DNA from: a virus
Length of the DNA stretch: 64,000 bases
Reading direction: 5' to 3' (one strand)
Virus record (IMG/VR): IMGVR_UViG_3300034073_005193
Span: 56,840 to 120,839 of that record
A program made the position numbers and the translations under genes. The notes below the pieces were generated by a model that worked only from the letters and a program-made list of their open reading frames with translations, was not told the DNA's origin and searched no databases. How positions within the stretch are numbered: position 1 is the stretch's first letter; the number at the start of each line of letters is the position of its first letter. Positions 15,639-24,830 of the stretch are shown one piece after another.

Positions 15639-16513
15639 AGGGTATTTTGCTGGATGTTAGACCAGAAAAAAATATTAACACTTTAAATCTTAGCGTCAGT
15701 AAATTAAAAACATTTGAAGATTGTAAAGCAAAATTTAAATTTTCTTACATAGATAAGCTTCCTAAAAAGGAGTGGGAGTTTCATTCTTTTGGAAAATTTT
15801 TACATGCCGTACTAGAGTATTTTCATATTATATTTCGTGATAATCCGGATCAGCCGCTAAATCTTTCTATGAAAGAAGCTTATCTTAAAGCAAAAGAAGT
15901 ATACGAACCTAAGCTTTCCAAAGAAAAAGTTAAAGAAATTTGGGAGCTATGCTTTAATTATCTGAAAATTATTTCAGATAAAAGAAAAAATAATGCACTT
16001 TCTGACTTTTTGGCAGCCGAAAAAGAATTTAACATTAACATAGAAGATACCATTCTTCTTAATGGTTTTATTGATAAGATTCAATTGGATTCTGATAAGA
16101 TTTTGCATGTAGCTGATTATAAGACTTCAAAGAGCGATTCTTATTTAAAGAATGATTTTTTTCAGTTAAAAACATATGCTTATGTTATGTTCTTAACCGA
16201 TCCTTCTTTAAAGAAGGTTAGAACTTCTTATATTATGGCAAGGATGAATTTTAAAGAAATAGTTAAGGAATTCACTCTTGACGATGTTAAAGATGTGGAA
16301 GATTATTATCTAGAGAAGGCTGCTTTAATTAGGGCAGAGGCTGGATATAAACCAAAACCAAGTCGATTGTGTGACTATTGCGATTATTTAGAAAGCTGCC
16401 CAGATGGGTCTAAGTTTTTGGCTTCAGTTGCACCTAGACAGACTAAAATTGTTCCAGTAGAAAAAGATAATACGTTATATTACAGTTCTGTAACTTGGTT
16501 TGATACGAAATAA
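15635..16513 (+). CDS. PD-(D/E)XK nuclease with Fe-S cluster (RecB/Cas4/AddB-like)
   Basis: The nuclease motifs run in order: G53-x-x-x-H57-x-x-x-E61 (FGKFLHAVLE), D147 in G-F-I-D-K, D161-Y-K163 (VADYKTSK) and Q177-x-x-x-Y181. Four cysteines fit the Fe-S arrangement of AddB/Cas4 nucleases: C30 in the N-terminal helix, then C246-x-x-C249 and C255 at the C-terminus. At 292 residues it is a single-domain nuclease without helicase, expected to act on single-stranded or end DNA during recombination. No cas genes are nearby, so a CRISPR adaptation role is unlikely. Confidence 0.8.
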   Translation: MKGILLDVRPEKNINTLNLSVSKLKTFEDCKAKFKFSYIDKLPKKEWEFHSFGKFLHAVLEYFHIIFRDNPDQPLNLSMKEAYLKAKEVYEPKLSKEKVKEIWELCFNYLKIISDKRKNNALSDFLAAEKEFNINIEDTILLNGFIDKIQLDSDKILHVADYKTSKSDSYLKNDFFQLKTYAYVMFLTDPSLKKVRTSYIMARMNFKEIVKEFTLDDVKDVEDYYLEKAALIRAEAGYKPKPSRLCDYCDYLESCPDGSKFLASVAPRQTKIVPVEKDNTLYYSSVTWFDTK

Positions 16514-16557
16514 CTTAAATAATTTATTTTAATTTTAAAAATTAAGAAAGGTATATT

Positions 16558-17799
16558 ATGACTCTTCAAGTTCAAGAAGTTGATTTATGCAAATTAAATG
16601 TACAATACGTGGCTCCGAATGAAAAAGTAAAAGAAGCAAGATCAAAAGCCATAGATCGAATTAGGCGAGAAAAAGTTCCAGTAAAGGGCTATAGACCAGG
16701 CACAGCACCTAATCATGTCATTGAATTTGCCATGAAATCTACAATTGATTCTTTAGCTGCAAAAGATCTGGTATCTGATGCATATAATGATCTTATTTTT
16801 CAGCACAAAATAAAAACTTTATTTTATCCAAAAGTAGACCATCAATCTTTTGATAATGGTAAATTTCATTGTGAAATGACGGTCTGGAAAAAACCAGAGG
16901 TAGATCTAAAAGAATACAAAGGTTTTAATATTCCAAAGCCAGCAACAGAAAATGTCAAAGATTTAACTGCTAAAATGCTGCAAGATTTAAGAATGAAAAA
17001 TGGAGAGTCAAGACCTTATAACGAAGGTGATTTTGTTCAGCTTGGAGATAAAATCACTCTAGATATTAAAGCAGAATGCGAAGGGGAAGTTATAAATGAA
17101 CTAACTCAAGAGGGTATGCTTTATCAAGTTGGTCAATTTAAAGAGCTTGACGAGAATCTGTCGGGAATGGTGCCCGATGAAACAAAATCTTTTAAAGTTC
17201 AAATGGCAGAAGATGCTCCTGTAGATTCAATTAAAAATAAGATCATTGATTTTACAGTAACTTTGCACATGGGCATGAGAACTGAGCCTGCTGCGCTAGA
17301 TGATGAGCTTGCCAAAAAACTAGGAATGTCCAATCTCTCTCAATTGGAGACTTATGTAAATTCTATGTTTGATGCCCAATTAAAAGATAAAGAGAAAAAA
17401 CTATTAAATAATCAATTATTTATTAGATTAATCGAAAACAACCCTTTTGATGTTCCTTCATGGCTAGTAGAACTTGAAGCCGAAAATTCAGCGAAAACCA
17501 GAGGAGTTGAACTTTCTTCTTTACCAGCAGAAATTCGTCAAAAAGTCCTTGTCGAATCCGAGAAAGCTGTTAAGCTTAGCCTGATCCTAGACTCAATCAG
17601 AGAAAATGAACCAGAAACATCTTTCTCTGAAAGAGAATTATTAAATCTATTGCGCATGAAAGTTTCAGAGTCTGGAAGTAATCCAGATGAATTTATTAAG
17701 CAAGCATCCAAAGATGGATCTATTTTTGGTATTATTGCTAATATGAAAGATACTGCGACGGTAGATTGGATTCTTAAACACTGTAACATTGTAGATTGA
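16558..17799 (+). CDS. tig: Trigger factor (ribosome-bound chaperone and prolyl isomerase)
   Basis: Trigger factor docks at the ribosome exit tunnel and holds emerging chains. All three parts are present in 413 residues, near the bacterial length of about 430. The ribosome-binding domain (about 1-115) carries the docking signature G44-Y-R-P-G48-x-x-P (family G-F-R-x-G-x-x-P). A PPIase-like domain (about 150-245) follows: G-D-F-V-Q-L-G-D-K-I-T-L-D, Y-Q-V-G, then F-x-V-T-L-H. The helical C-terminal arms (about 250-413) have L-D-D-E-L-A-K-K-L-G and the P-x-W-L-V-E-x-E helix. Good RBS AAGAAAGG upstream. With deformylase, bS21, IF-3 and DnaJ in this window it suggests phage control of nascent chains. 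Confidence 0.92.
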   Translation: MTLQVQEVDLCKLNVQYVAPNEKVKEARSKAIDRIRREKVPVKGYRPGTAPNHVIEFAMKSTIDSLAAKDLVSDAYNDLIFQHKIKTLFYPKVDHQSFDNGKFHCEMTVWKKPEVDLKEYKGFNIPKPATENVKDLTAKMLQDLRMKNGESRPYNEGDFVQLGDKITLDIKAECEGEVINELTQEGMLYQVGQFKELDENLSGMVPDETKSFKVQMAEDAPVDSIKNKIIDFTVTLHMGMRTEPAALDDELAKKLGMSNLSQLETYVNSMFDAQLKDKEKKLLNNQLFIRLIENNPFDVPSWLVELEAENSAKTRGVELSSLPAEIRQKVLVESEKAVKLSLILDSIRENEPETSFSERELLNLLRMKVSESGSNPDEFIKQASKDGSIFGIIANMKDTATVDWILKHCNIVD

Positions 17800-17813
17800 T
17801 AAAGGAATTATAT

Positions 17814-18095
17814 ATGTCAGATGAAACCAATGATTTTCCAACAAAATGGCTAAATAAACTTCCAGAATCTATTAAAGATTCTGTTGGATCAATGTCAGAT
17901 GATGAAGTTAAAGAAAGACTTATTGAAGTTGAAAAAGGAATTTCTCAATTTGAGCAAGACATGGAGAAAGACGAAAAATTAGCAGCTGCAAAGCAGCTAG
18001 TGAAAGAACTCAAAGAAACGTACACAATACCAATCAAAGAACACCAGATAATGGTTAAGTTTCTAGTTTGGAACCTAGAGCAACGCGGAAAATAA
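17814..18095 (+). CDS. Hypothetical protein, 93 aa
   Basis: I chose ATG 17814 with AAAGGA 7 bp upstream; the longer frame from TTG 17796 overlaps the trigger factor stop. The product is acidic and helical (KWLNKLPESIKDSVGSM, then a coiled coil to AAAKQLVKEL), ending with a hydrophobic helix MVKFLVWNLEQRGK. Unknown function; probably in the trigger factor-polymerase operon. Confidence 0.55.
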   Translation: MSDETNDFPTKWLNKLPESIKDSVGSMSDDEVKERLIEVEKGISQFEQDMEKDEKLAAAKQLVKELKETYTIPIKEHQIMVKFLVWNLEQRGK

Positions 18096-18110
18096 TAAAT
18101 AAAGGAAAAA

Positions 18111-18392
18111 ATGGCTATCAAAACTCATACGATTAAATCTTGCTGTGGAAATTCAAGTACAATCCTTGAGACTGATAAGCCATTAAGAAAATATCAGGTA
18201 GACGTATTCAAGCAGGCTGGGTACGTCATACCTGATAATTTTTTTAATTCTGGGGTATTTTACGCCCAAAAAGATGGTCTTATTGCTACGGGCTCATTTG
18301 GCACCAATAAAATTAGTTTGCGAGTATCTCCCCGCTCACAAGACTTAATTCAAGAATTTTCTCAGCTGCTGGAGGCTGCAGTTTCTAAATGA
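18111..18392 (+). CDS. Hypothetical protein, 93 aa
   Basis: Good RBS (AAAGGAAAAA) upstream. A compact alpha/beta protein with an N-terminal SCCGNSS segment, a central AGYVIPDNFFNSGVFYAQ stretch and a C-terminal helix. It overlaps the polymerase gene by 4 bp (ATGA), so it is translated together with it. No family recognised; the tight linkage suggests a replication accessory. Confidence 0.55.
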   Translation: MAIKTHTIKSCCGNSSTILETDKPLRKYQVDVFKQAGYVIPDNFFNSGVFYAQKDGLIATGSFGTNKISLRVSPRSQDLIQEFSQLLEAAVSK

Positions 18393-21300
18393 AAGATTTT
18401 GTTTCTTTTCACAATCACACCACATATTCAGTATTAGATTCTTTAATTAGACCAAGAGATCTTTTTTATAGAGCCAAAGAATTAGGTCAGTCTGCAATTG
18501 CTGTAACCGATCACGCAACTTTGGCTGCTGCGCATGATTGCCTTCATGCTAGTAAGGAGACTGGCGTAAAACTAATTATGGGGTGTGAATTTAATTTTGT
18601 AGATGATTTAAATTCTACAAATAAAAATGATAGATGGCGACATGTGATTCTTTGCGCCAAAAATTATAATGGATATAAGAACCTTTTAAAACTAAGTAGA
18701 GAAGCAAACAATTATAATGTTATTGCTTTCAAAAAGACATTTCCTAGAATTGATTGGTCTTTGCTAGAAAAATATTCTTCTGATTTAATTTGTACCACAG
18801 CTTGTGCTGGTGGAATACTTGGTCAATTAATCAATACCAGGCAAATTGAAACTGCTAAACTTCAAGCTAAAAGATTGAAGTCTATTTTTGAAGACGACCT
18901 TGCCTTGGAAATTCAACCTCACGCTTTAAAAAGACAAATTAGTACGATGAATGATTATATTGACCAGACTTTGGTTAATAACATCTTAATTAAGATCGGT
19001 AAAGAATTAGATATTAAAGTCATTCCAACAACAGACGCTCATTATCTTTACAGAGAAGATGCGGAGGCGCATGATGTGGAGTTGGCTATTGGCTCAGGTC
19101 AGCCAGTTGAATCAAATAATAGATTACGTTACTATAATACTAGCGATAGCTCTCTTCATTCTGAGTTTTATATGAAATCTCGGGATGAAGTTGTTTCTTT
19201 CTTTTCTCGTCTCTATAAGGAAAAAGCAGATGAATGGGCAGACAACACTCTATACTTTGCTGAAAAATGTGAATTTCCAAACTGGATTGACCCAGCCTTT
19301 ACCAATCCTTCTAAACGAGAACTTCCAGATTTTCCAGTAAAAGATCAGCCTGATTATAAGAAATTTCTTGTTTGGAAGCACGAGCATCTTGAAAAAGAAT
19401 GTCCAGAAGACGAGGCATATCTTAGATATGTTGTATATTCAAATCTTGATTCTAGAGCTAAAATGCCAAATATTGAAGCATATAAAGCCAGAATTGAAGA
19501 TGAGTTTGAAGTTATTGCAGGTAAGAAATTCAATAGTTATATGTTAATTGTGGCGGATATTTTAGATTTCTGTCGCAAGAATAATATTTCTACTGGCTAT
19601 GGTCGAGGCAGTGCCGGTGGAAGTTTAATTGCTTATCTTGCTAGAATTCACGAAGCAGACCCTCTAAAATATAACTTAATTTTTGAACGATTCCAAAATC
19701 GTGAAAAAACGGCTATGCCCGATATCGATCTTGATTTCTCCAAGCGAAATCGAGAAAAGGTTCTTGAATATATTTATAAAAAATATGGCAATGAATACGT
19801 GGCTCAAATTGCCAACTATATGGAATTGACGCCTAAGCCATATGCTAGAGCCATTTCAAGAGTTTATAAACTGGGCGGAGACTTTAAATCTGCTGTTAAG
19901 ATAGGTAATGAAATTGCAGGCGCAATTCCAGATGATATTCATAAAGTATCTGATTTGATAGATAATGCACCCCTATATGCTGAATATAGCAAATTCTATC
20001 CACAATTAGCCAAGAGTTCTCAAAAACTTGGAAATATATTTGCTGCTTTTTCTAAGCATGCAGCAGGGTTGGTTATTGGAAAAAGAAAGCTTGAAGAAAT
20101 TGTACCATTACGTATAGATAAAGAAGGCTTTATTGTTCTTGAATATGAAAAAGAGCGAGCCGAAGCCAATGGATTAGTTAAGATGGATATTCTTGGTCTT
20201 GAGACTTTGGATATTATTGATGACTGCTTTGAGTTAATTAAAAAACAAGGTAAGCCATTACCATCCGAGCCTTTTGACTTTGAAATGTATGATGAAAAGA
20301 CTTATGATTTGATTGCTTCCGGAAATACTTTTGCTGTATTCCAGCTTGGAACTTCAGGGGCAACCATGGATCTTTGCAGGAAGATTAAGCCTAAATCCAT
20401 TCTTGATTTAGCTCTAATCAATGCCTTAGCACGACCTGCCACCGCTGATATTAGGGATGAGTTTTCAAAGGTGCGAAATGGGGAGAAGCCAATGGAGTTA
20501 TTGCATCCTTCATTGCAAAGAGCTTTCGGATTTACCTATGGTTTTGGTCTTTTCGAAGAATCTCTTATGTTCTTAGCTCAAGATGTTGCAGGTTGGACTC
20601 TTAATGAAGCTGATGCCTTGCGAAAATTGACTAAAGAAAAAGGTAAAAATCCTGAGAAGGCAGCAAAATTACGTAAAAACTTTATTGATAAATCAGTGGA
20701 AAATAATATTGATGTAAGTATTGCTACTACAGTGTGGGATGATGTAATTTCTAAATTTTCTGGGTATGGGTTCAATTTGAGCCACGCTGTATTTTATTCC
20801 TTTCTAGGATTCAAGACAGCCTATCTAAAAGCTCACTATCCATTAGAGTTTCTTACCGCCAACTTAATTGCGGAAGCTAATTCCAATGCTAAGAACGCTC
20901 CTGATAATATTCTTAAAATCAAGCAAGAACTTCGCTCATCAGGTGTAAAAGTTCTACCTCCTGATATTAATAAATCTGAAATGACCTATAATATCATTGA
21001 CGATAATACATTGCTAACGGGTTTTGATTCATTAAAATTTATGAGCAATGATGCCATTCCAGAGATTATTGCTCATCGTCCATATAACTCTTTTGAAGAT
21101 TTTATGAGAAAAGTCAGCGCCAAGAAAGTTAAGATTAATAGTGTTTATGCTTTGATTGGATCTGGTTGCTTTGATTGTTTTGGCATGAGTCGTAAGCAAA
21201 TGTATTTATACGCCGCTGATTACAGAAAGAAGCTATCACTTTATCTGTCCAGGGCAGAAGATGCAACCCAGCCTTTTAACTATCCTTTTCCAGAGGTTGG

Positions 21301-22000
21301 AGATTTTACTATTCCAGAAAAAAATGCATTTGAAATTTTTTATTTAGGGGAAGGATTAACTGGGACGCCATTTGAAATTTATCCTGAATTTTTTGATAAG
21401 TCGTCTGTAAATTTTGCAAATCTTGCTAAAGACTTTCCAGACAAAGAAGAAAATGGTTTTTCAGTAGATATCCCATCTGGATATGGATATCTTCAAGGAA
21501 TTATTGAAAATTATTTTACTTTTAAGATTAAAAAAGAAACTTCTAAAAATTTTGGAAGAGAAATGGGAAAGATCTCTTTAAGAGATCCTTTTGGTAATTC
21601 TATTGCTCTGACATTATTTCCGGATGAATTAGAAAACTTTAAAAAAGATATCAGAAAAGTCATGGGCTCTAAATTTGTGATAGAACCTGGAGTGGCAATT
21701 AATTTTGCAGGAGGGTTAAATTGGTATGAGGGATCTCCTAGCTTAATTCTTAAACAGTTAAGAAAAATTGCAGGTATACCTCAAAAACCATCTAAGGATC
21801 AATTAAAGCCACAGAAAGTCAATTTAAAAATTGCTAACTCTAAAAAGAAAAAATCAACTACTATGATGGAATTTTTAGATGAAATTAATGAGGAATTAGA
21901 AGAGAATGGAATTGTTGAAAATCAAGATTTAGAAAAAAATGATCTATTAGATATAGATGAGTTATCTGAGTTTCAGGCGCCAGAAGACAACGACGATTAA
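18389..22000 (+). CDS. dnaE: DNA polymerase III alpha subunit (DnaE type)
   Basis: Replicative family C polymerase, 1203 residues. The N-terminal PHP domain retains the metal ligands of proofreading-active forms: H8-x-H10, D41-H42, E67 (MGCEFNF), H85 and a later T-D-A-H. The catalytic core shows Y-G-R-G-S-A-G-G-S, then D445-I-D447-L-D449, and the third carboxylate D600 in V-K-M-D-I-L-G-L. Fingers and tandem HhH follow (F-N-x-S-H-A-V-F-Y-S, G-S-G-C-F-D-C-F), then an OB-fold region and a Lys-rich/acidic tail, which lacks an obvious beta-clamp pentapeptide. Most phages use family A or B polymerases, so DnaE is notable. No DnaQ or clamp is seen here. Confidence 0.93.
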   Translation: MKDFVSFHNHTTYSVLDSLIRPRDLFYRAKELGQSAIAVTDHATLAAAHDCLHASKETGVKLIMGCEFNFVDDLNSTNKNDRWRHVILCAKNYNGYKNLLKLSREANNYNVIAFKKTFPRIDWSLLEKYSSDLICTTACAGGILGQLINTRQIETAKLQAKRLKSIFEDDLALEIQPHALKRQISTMNDYIDQTLVNNILIKIGKELDIKVIPTTDAHYLYREDAEAHDVELAIGSGQPVESNNRLRYYNTSDSSLHSEFYMKSRDEVVSFFSRLYKEKADEWADNTLYFAEKCEFPNWIDPAFTNPSKRELPDFPVKDQPDYKKFLVWKHEHLEKECPEDEAYLRYVVYSNLDSRAKMPNIEAYKARIEDEFEVIAGKKFNSYMLIVADILDFCRKNNISTGYGRGSAGGSLIAYLARIHEADPLKYNLIFERFQNREKTAMPDIDLDFSKRNREKVLEYIYKKYGNEYVAQIANYMELTPKPYARAISRVYKLGGDFKSAVKIGNEIAGAIPDDIHKVSDLIDNAPLYAEYSKFYPQLAKSSQKLGNIFAAFSKHAAGLVIGKRKLEEIVPLRIDKEGFIVLEYEKERAEANGLVKMDILGLETLDIIDDCFELIKKQGKPLPSEPFDFEMYDEKTYDLIASGNTFAVFQLGTSGATMDLCRKIKPKSILDLALINALARPATADIRDEFSKVRNGEKPMELLHPSLQRAFGFTYGFGLFEESLMFLAQDVAGWTLNEADALRKLTKEKGKNPEKAAKLRKNFIDKSVENNIDVSIATTVWDDVISKFSGYGFNLSHAVFYSFLGFKTAYLKAHYPLEFLTANLIAEANSNAKNAPDNILKIKQELRSSGVKVLPPDINKSEMTYNIIDDNTLLTGFDSLKFMSNDAIPEIIAHRPYNSFEDFMRKVSAKKVKINSVYALIGSGCFDCFGMSRKQMYLYAADYRKKLSLYLSRAEDATQPFNYPFPEVGDFTIPEKNAFEIFYLGEGLTGTPFEIYPEFFDKSSVNFANLAKDFPDKEENGFSVDIPSGYGYLQGIIENYFTFKIKKETSKNFGREMGKISLRDPFGNSIALTLFPDELENFKKDIRKVMGSKFVIEPGVAINFAGGLNWYEGSPSLILKQLRKIAGIPQKPSKDQLKPQKVNLKIANSKKKKSTTMMEFLDEINEELEENGIVENQDLEKNDLLDIDELSEFQAPEDNDD

Positions 22001-22014
22001 ATTGGAGATTTTAT

Positions 22015-22686
22015 ATGAAATGCATGAATTGCACTGCGGAAATTTTACCACAATACGTTCATTCTATTGCAAATAATATGTGCCCAGGCTGCGGCGAAGC
22101 AATATACGACGATCAAACAAAAGATCTTTACAACGAATTAAAAGAGGCTATGCTCAGAATGCCCAACGATCCCGTTGGTCTTGCAGGCTGGCTACTAGAC
22201 AATTATAAGCTTCATAAGATCGGCTCTGCCGAACCTGTCTCTAAGTTTTATAATAGCTCTTTAAAAGAAGAGTCATATAAAGAGTCAAAAAATAAAACTG
22301 CATCTGTTGAAAAAACCCATGAATTCTTTCAAAGAGCAGGAGTTTCGCCTCAAATCAAAGGTAAACCTTCAAAAGATTATAGTTCTTTAGTGGAGCAAAT
22401 CAATAATGATATTGATGGCATGTATGGCGATGATGAAGTTGAAATGGTTTCAGAGTTTTCAGAAGAAGACAATATAATTGCTGCCAAATCTATGAATGCT
22501 AAATTTGCAGAAGAAGAAATTTTATTACCAGGAAAGCCTTTGGCTCGCCATGAAATGAAAGAATTAAAAAATTTAATGAGTAAGAATAATTCAAAAGCAG
22601 AAGTCATTCTAGAAAATGAAAGAATGGAAAAACTTCAAAGGCAAGAAAATATGCTTTCCGGAGGGGGCGGCTTTAAAAGAGCATGA
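22015..22686 (+). CDS. Hypothetical zinc-ribbon protein, 223 aa
   Basis: RBS GGAG upstream. The N-terminus has a clear zinc ribbon: C-M-N-C (residues 3-6) and C-P-G-C (about 25-28). A short helical domain (LKEAMLRMPNDPVGLAGWLLDNY) follows, then a long polar, probably disordered stretch and a charged C-terminus with GGGG. Position between polymerase and recombinase suggests a replication or recombination accessory. ATGA overlap with the next gene. Confidence 0.55.
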   Translation: MKCMNCTAEILPQYVHSIANNMCPGCGEAIYDDQTKDLYNELKEAMLRMPNDPVGLAGWLLDNYKLHKIGSAEPVSKFYNSSLKEESYKESKNKTASVEKTHEFFQRAGVSPQIKGKPSKDYSSLVEQINNDIDGMYGDDEVEMVSEFSEEDNIIAAKSMNAKFAEEEILLPGKPLARHEMKELKNLMSKNNSKAEVILENERMEKLQRQENMLSGGGGFKRA

Positions 22687-23015
22687 TTAGAATCATAGAT
22701 AATAAAAAAATAGATTTAACAGAATCGGAACATCAATTGTATCAAGAAATATGCAAAGCATATGATACAACTACTTTTCAAGGAAAAGATTTATTTAAGG
22801 GTCTTTTTGAAACTAACGATGATGGCGTTATTATTTTTTTAAAACCATCCAATAAACCCTATGCCAGTATGGAAGTTTTCTTATTTTTAATTTCCGTAAT
22901 GGTGCATCAGCACTTGCGTCAAAGCACACAGCAATTTGATCTTTTAATGGAAGATGCTCGTCGAGTTATTGACGAAGCCAAAACAGTTATTTTAGAATTA
23001 AAAAACAAAGGATAA
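22683..23015 (+). CDS. Hypothetical protein, 110 aa
   Basis: Coupled by a 4-bp overlap to the zinc-ribbon gene. Alpha/beta N-terminus (RIIDNKKIDLTESEHQLYQEICKAYD) with a motif GKDLFKGLFETNDDGVIIFLKPS, then helices rich in Gln/Arg. No family recognised. Lies 6 bp before the possible recombination mediator. Confidence 0.55.
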   Translation: MIRIIDNKKIDLTESEHQLYQEICKAYDTTTFQGKDLFKGLFETNDDGVIIFLKPSNKPYASMEVFLFLISVMVHQHLRQSTQQFDLLMEDARRVIDEAKTVILELKNKG

Positions 23016-23021
23016 TTTATT

Positions 23022-23429
23022 ATGGAACAAAGAAACATTGAAAGCCTGGTAGAATTTGTATTGAACCAGGTTCAGGCGGTCCAATCTGGAACTTTCGAAG
23101 TTATTAAATCTGATGTTGTTGCAGCCGCTTCTTTAGAAGCCCAGCTTCTATTGGCAGACATTTTGTCATCTGCAGAATTTGAAGTAAAACAGAGAGAAAA
23201 TGATTTGGATTTTTTGGAAGCAGAACTGGCTACTAATATTAGGACAGAGAATAGAGAGAAAAAAATTACTGAAGCTCAGGTTAAAGAGCTAATCAGTAGC
23301 AAGTCCGAAGTTAGAGAAGCCAGAAACAACTCAGCAGTAGCTCATAAAGAGTTTAAGAAGTGGCAATATATTTTTAACACGTTAAAAGATTCTCATATCT
23401 TTTTTAGAAACTTGAACAAAACACAATGA
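23022..23429 (+). CDS. Helical protein upstream of RecA; possible UvsY-like recombination mediator
   Basis: An all-helical, charged protein of 135 residues, almost the size of T4 UvsY (137). It lies directly upstream of the RecA/UvsX gene and near the SSB gene, where a mediator loading recombinase onto SSB-coated DNA would be expected. The C-terminal pattern (E-V-R-E-A-x-x-x-x-x-x-A-H-K-E-F-K-K-W-x-x-I-x-x-T-L-x-D) resembles the helical C-terminus of UvsY only in general form. Not proven by sequence alone. Confidence 0.5.
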   Translation: MEQRNIESLVEFVLNQVQAVQSGTFEVIKSDVVAAASLEAQLLLADILSSAEFEVKQRENDLDFLEAELATNIRTENREKKITEAQVKELISSKSEVREARNNSAVAHKEFKKWQYIFNTLKDSHIFFRNLNKTQ

Positions 23430-23468
23430 TGCGCCAGCAGGCTTAAAAGCATCCAAAGGAGATAAATA

Positions 23469-24446
23469 ATGGTAACAAAAAATAGTAGCACTTCCCCTAC
23501 TTCGAAATTAAAATTTGATATTAGCGCATTAGTAGATAAAGCTAGGGGAATATACGGAAAATCAGACGCTGGCTTAGCCAAGCAAATTTCATCTGGCTCA
23601 AACATTGTGCGAGCCGACAAAGACACGGATTTTGTTCTTTGGTCAAAAGGAGACCATTGGCAAAAATTAACTGGAACCAAAGGTATTCCATTTGGAAAAA
23701 TTGTACAAATTGCCGGAAAGCCAGACTCGGGCAAAAGCACACATGCAATGTGCTTTATGGCAGAAGCTCAAGAGCAAGGTGTATTAGTTATTCTTTGGGA
23801 TGCTGAAGGTAAATTTTCTCAAAGACGCTATGACTCTAAAATGGGCGGCAATTCTAATGAATTGCTAGTCGTGCAAACTAATTCTATCCAAGATGGAGTC
23901 ATGCACGTCGCTAATACAATTCATGCGGCTAAACAATTAGATCCTAATGTTAAAGTTTTAATTGTTTGGGATAGCGTAGGTGCTTCTTTGAATTCAAAAG
24001 AAGACTCCGAGGAAACTGAAGAAGCATCTAATCAGCCAGGCGTAGACGCCAGAGATATTGCTAAAGCAGTTAAGAAATTGAATAAAACCATGTTTCGATA
24101 TTTCAATAAAGAAACAGGCGAGCATTCAGTAGCTTGCTTAGTGGTCAATCAGGTTTATGCTAACATTGGGTCAGTGGGAACCAAAGAAAAAGGTGGAGCC
24201 CAGCTAGAATACCTTTCTAGCTTGATTTTAAACTTGACTCGAAAATCCGACTTGACAAAAACCCGTGGAGGAATTAAAGTCAAGCATGGGATTGTTTCTC
24301 GTGCCAAGGTTAAAAAGAACCATCTTTTTGATGGAGATGATTGTGTGTCAGAATTAGAACTTGAAGTTTCAGCATCTGGAATTCGTTTGTTTGGCAAAGG
24401 AAAGAAAGATGATGATGGAGATCTTCTTGAAGAAGAAGATGATTGA
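23469..24446 (+). CDS. RecA/UvsX-family recombinase
   Basis: ATP-dependent strand-exchange protein, 325 residues. Walker A is G83-K-P-D-S-G-K-S-T91 and Walker B is V-L-I-V-W-D-S-V-G near residue 160. A conserved loop segment C-L-V-V-N-Q-V-Y is followed by G-G-x-x-L-E-Y-L-S-S, as in RecA L2 regions. The C-terminus is strongly acidic (DDDGDLLEEEDD), typical of UvsX/RecA. Good RBS (AAAGGAGA). It sits in a block with SSB, RuvC-like and SbcCD-like genes, which fits recombination-dependent replication. Whether it is nearer to RecA or UvsX cannot be decided here. Confidence 0.9.
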   Translation: MVTKNSSTSPTSKLKFDISALVDKARGIYGKSDAGLAKQISSGSNIVRADKDTDFVLWSKGDHWQKLTGTKGIPFGKIVQIAGKPDSGKSTHAMCFMAEAQEQGVLVILWDAEGKFSQRRYDSKMGGNSNELLVVQTNSIQDGVMHVANTIHAAKQLDPNVKVLIVWDSVGASLNSKEDSEETEEASNQPGVDARDIAKAVKKLNKTMFRYFNKETGEHSVACLVVNQVYANIGSVGTKEKGGAQLEYLSSLILNLTRKSDLTKTRGGIKVKHGIVSRAKVKKNHLFDGDDCVSELELEVSASGIRLFGKGKKDDDGDLLEEEDD

Positions 24447-24466
24447 TAATTAAAGGCAAATAATAT

Positions 24467-24808
24467 ATGAGTGAAAATAAAGATCCGGCTTTTATTAAAG
24501 CCTCAGCTTTATCTGAAGTAGATAAGAAACTATCAGATCCAAATGCTAATAAACATTTGCACCTGATATCCATAGAAGATCCTTATCATAAGACAAAAGA
24601 ACGCTCTTTCTTTACGTACAATTTAGACAAGAGTAATTTTGGATTAGAATTTAAAGGATTTGAAATAGACAAGAAGGCAATTGGTCAAGTAAAAACATGG
24701 ACAGAAGCACTGAAGTATGCTGAATCAAAAAAGATCGAAATGATCAGTTTATTTATACCATGGCATCGAGTTGTCAAAGTCCAAAATCTATCATATAGAC
24801 CTAAATGA
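24467..24808 (+). CDS. Hypothetical protein between recombinase and SSB genes, 113 aa
   Basis: Product begins MSENKDPAFIKASAL and has a small alpha/beta domain (HLHLISIEDPYH, FFTYNLDKSNFGLEF, EMISLFIPWHRVVKVQNLSYR). No known motif. Conserved-looking placement between RecA and SSB suggests an accessory role in recombination. RBS AAAGGCA upstream is moderate. Confidence 0.55.
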   Translation: MSENKDPAFIKASALSEVDKKLSDPNANKHLHLISIEDPYHKTKERSFFTYNLDKSNFGLEFKGFEIDKKAIGQVKTWTEALKYAESKKIEMISLFIPWHRVVKVQNLSYRPK

Positions 24809-24830
24809 ATAAATAACAAGGAGATAAATT

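Noticed and set aside
15635-16513. Cas4 of a CRISPR system.
   Set aside because: Fe-S PD-(D/E)XK pattern fits, but no cas genes or array are nearby; a recombination nuclease is simpler.
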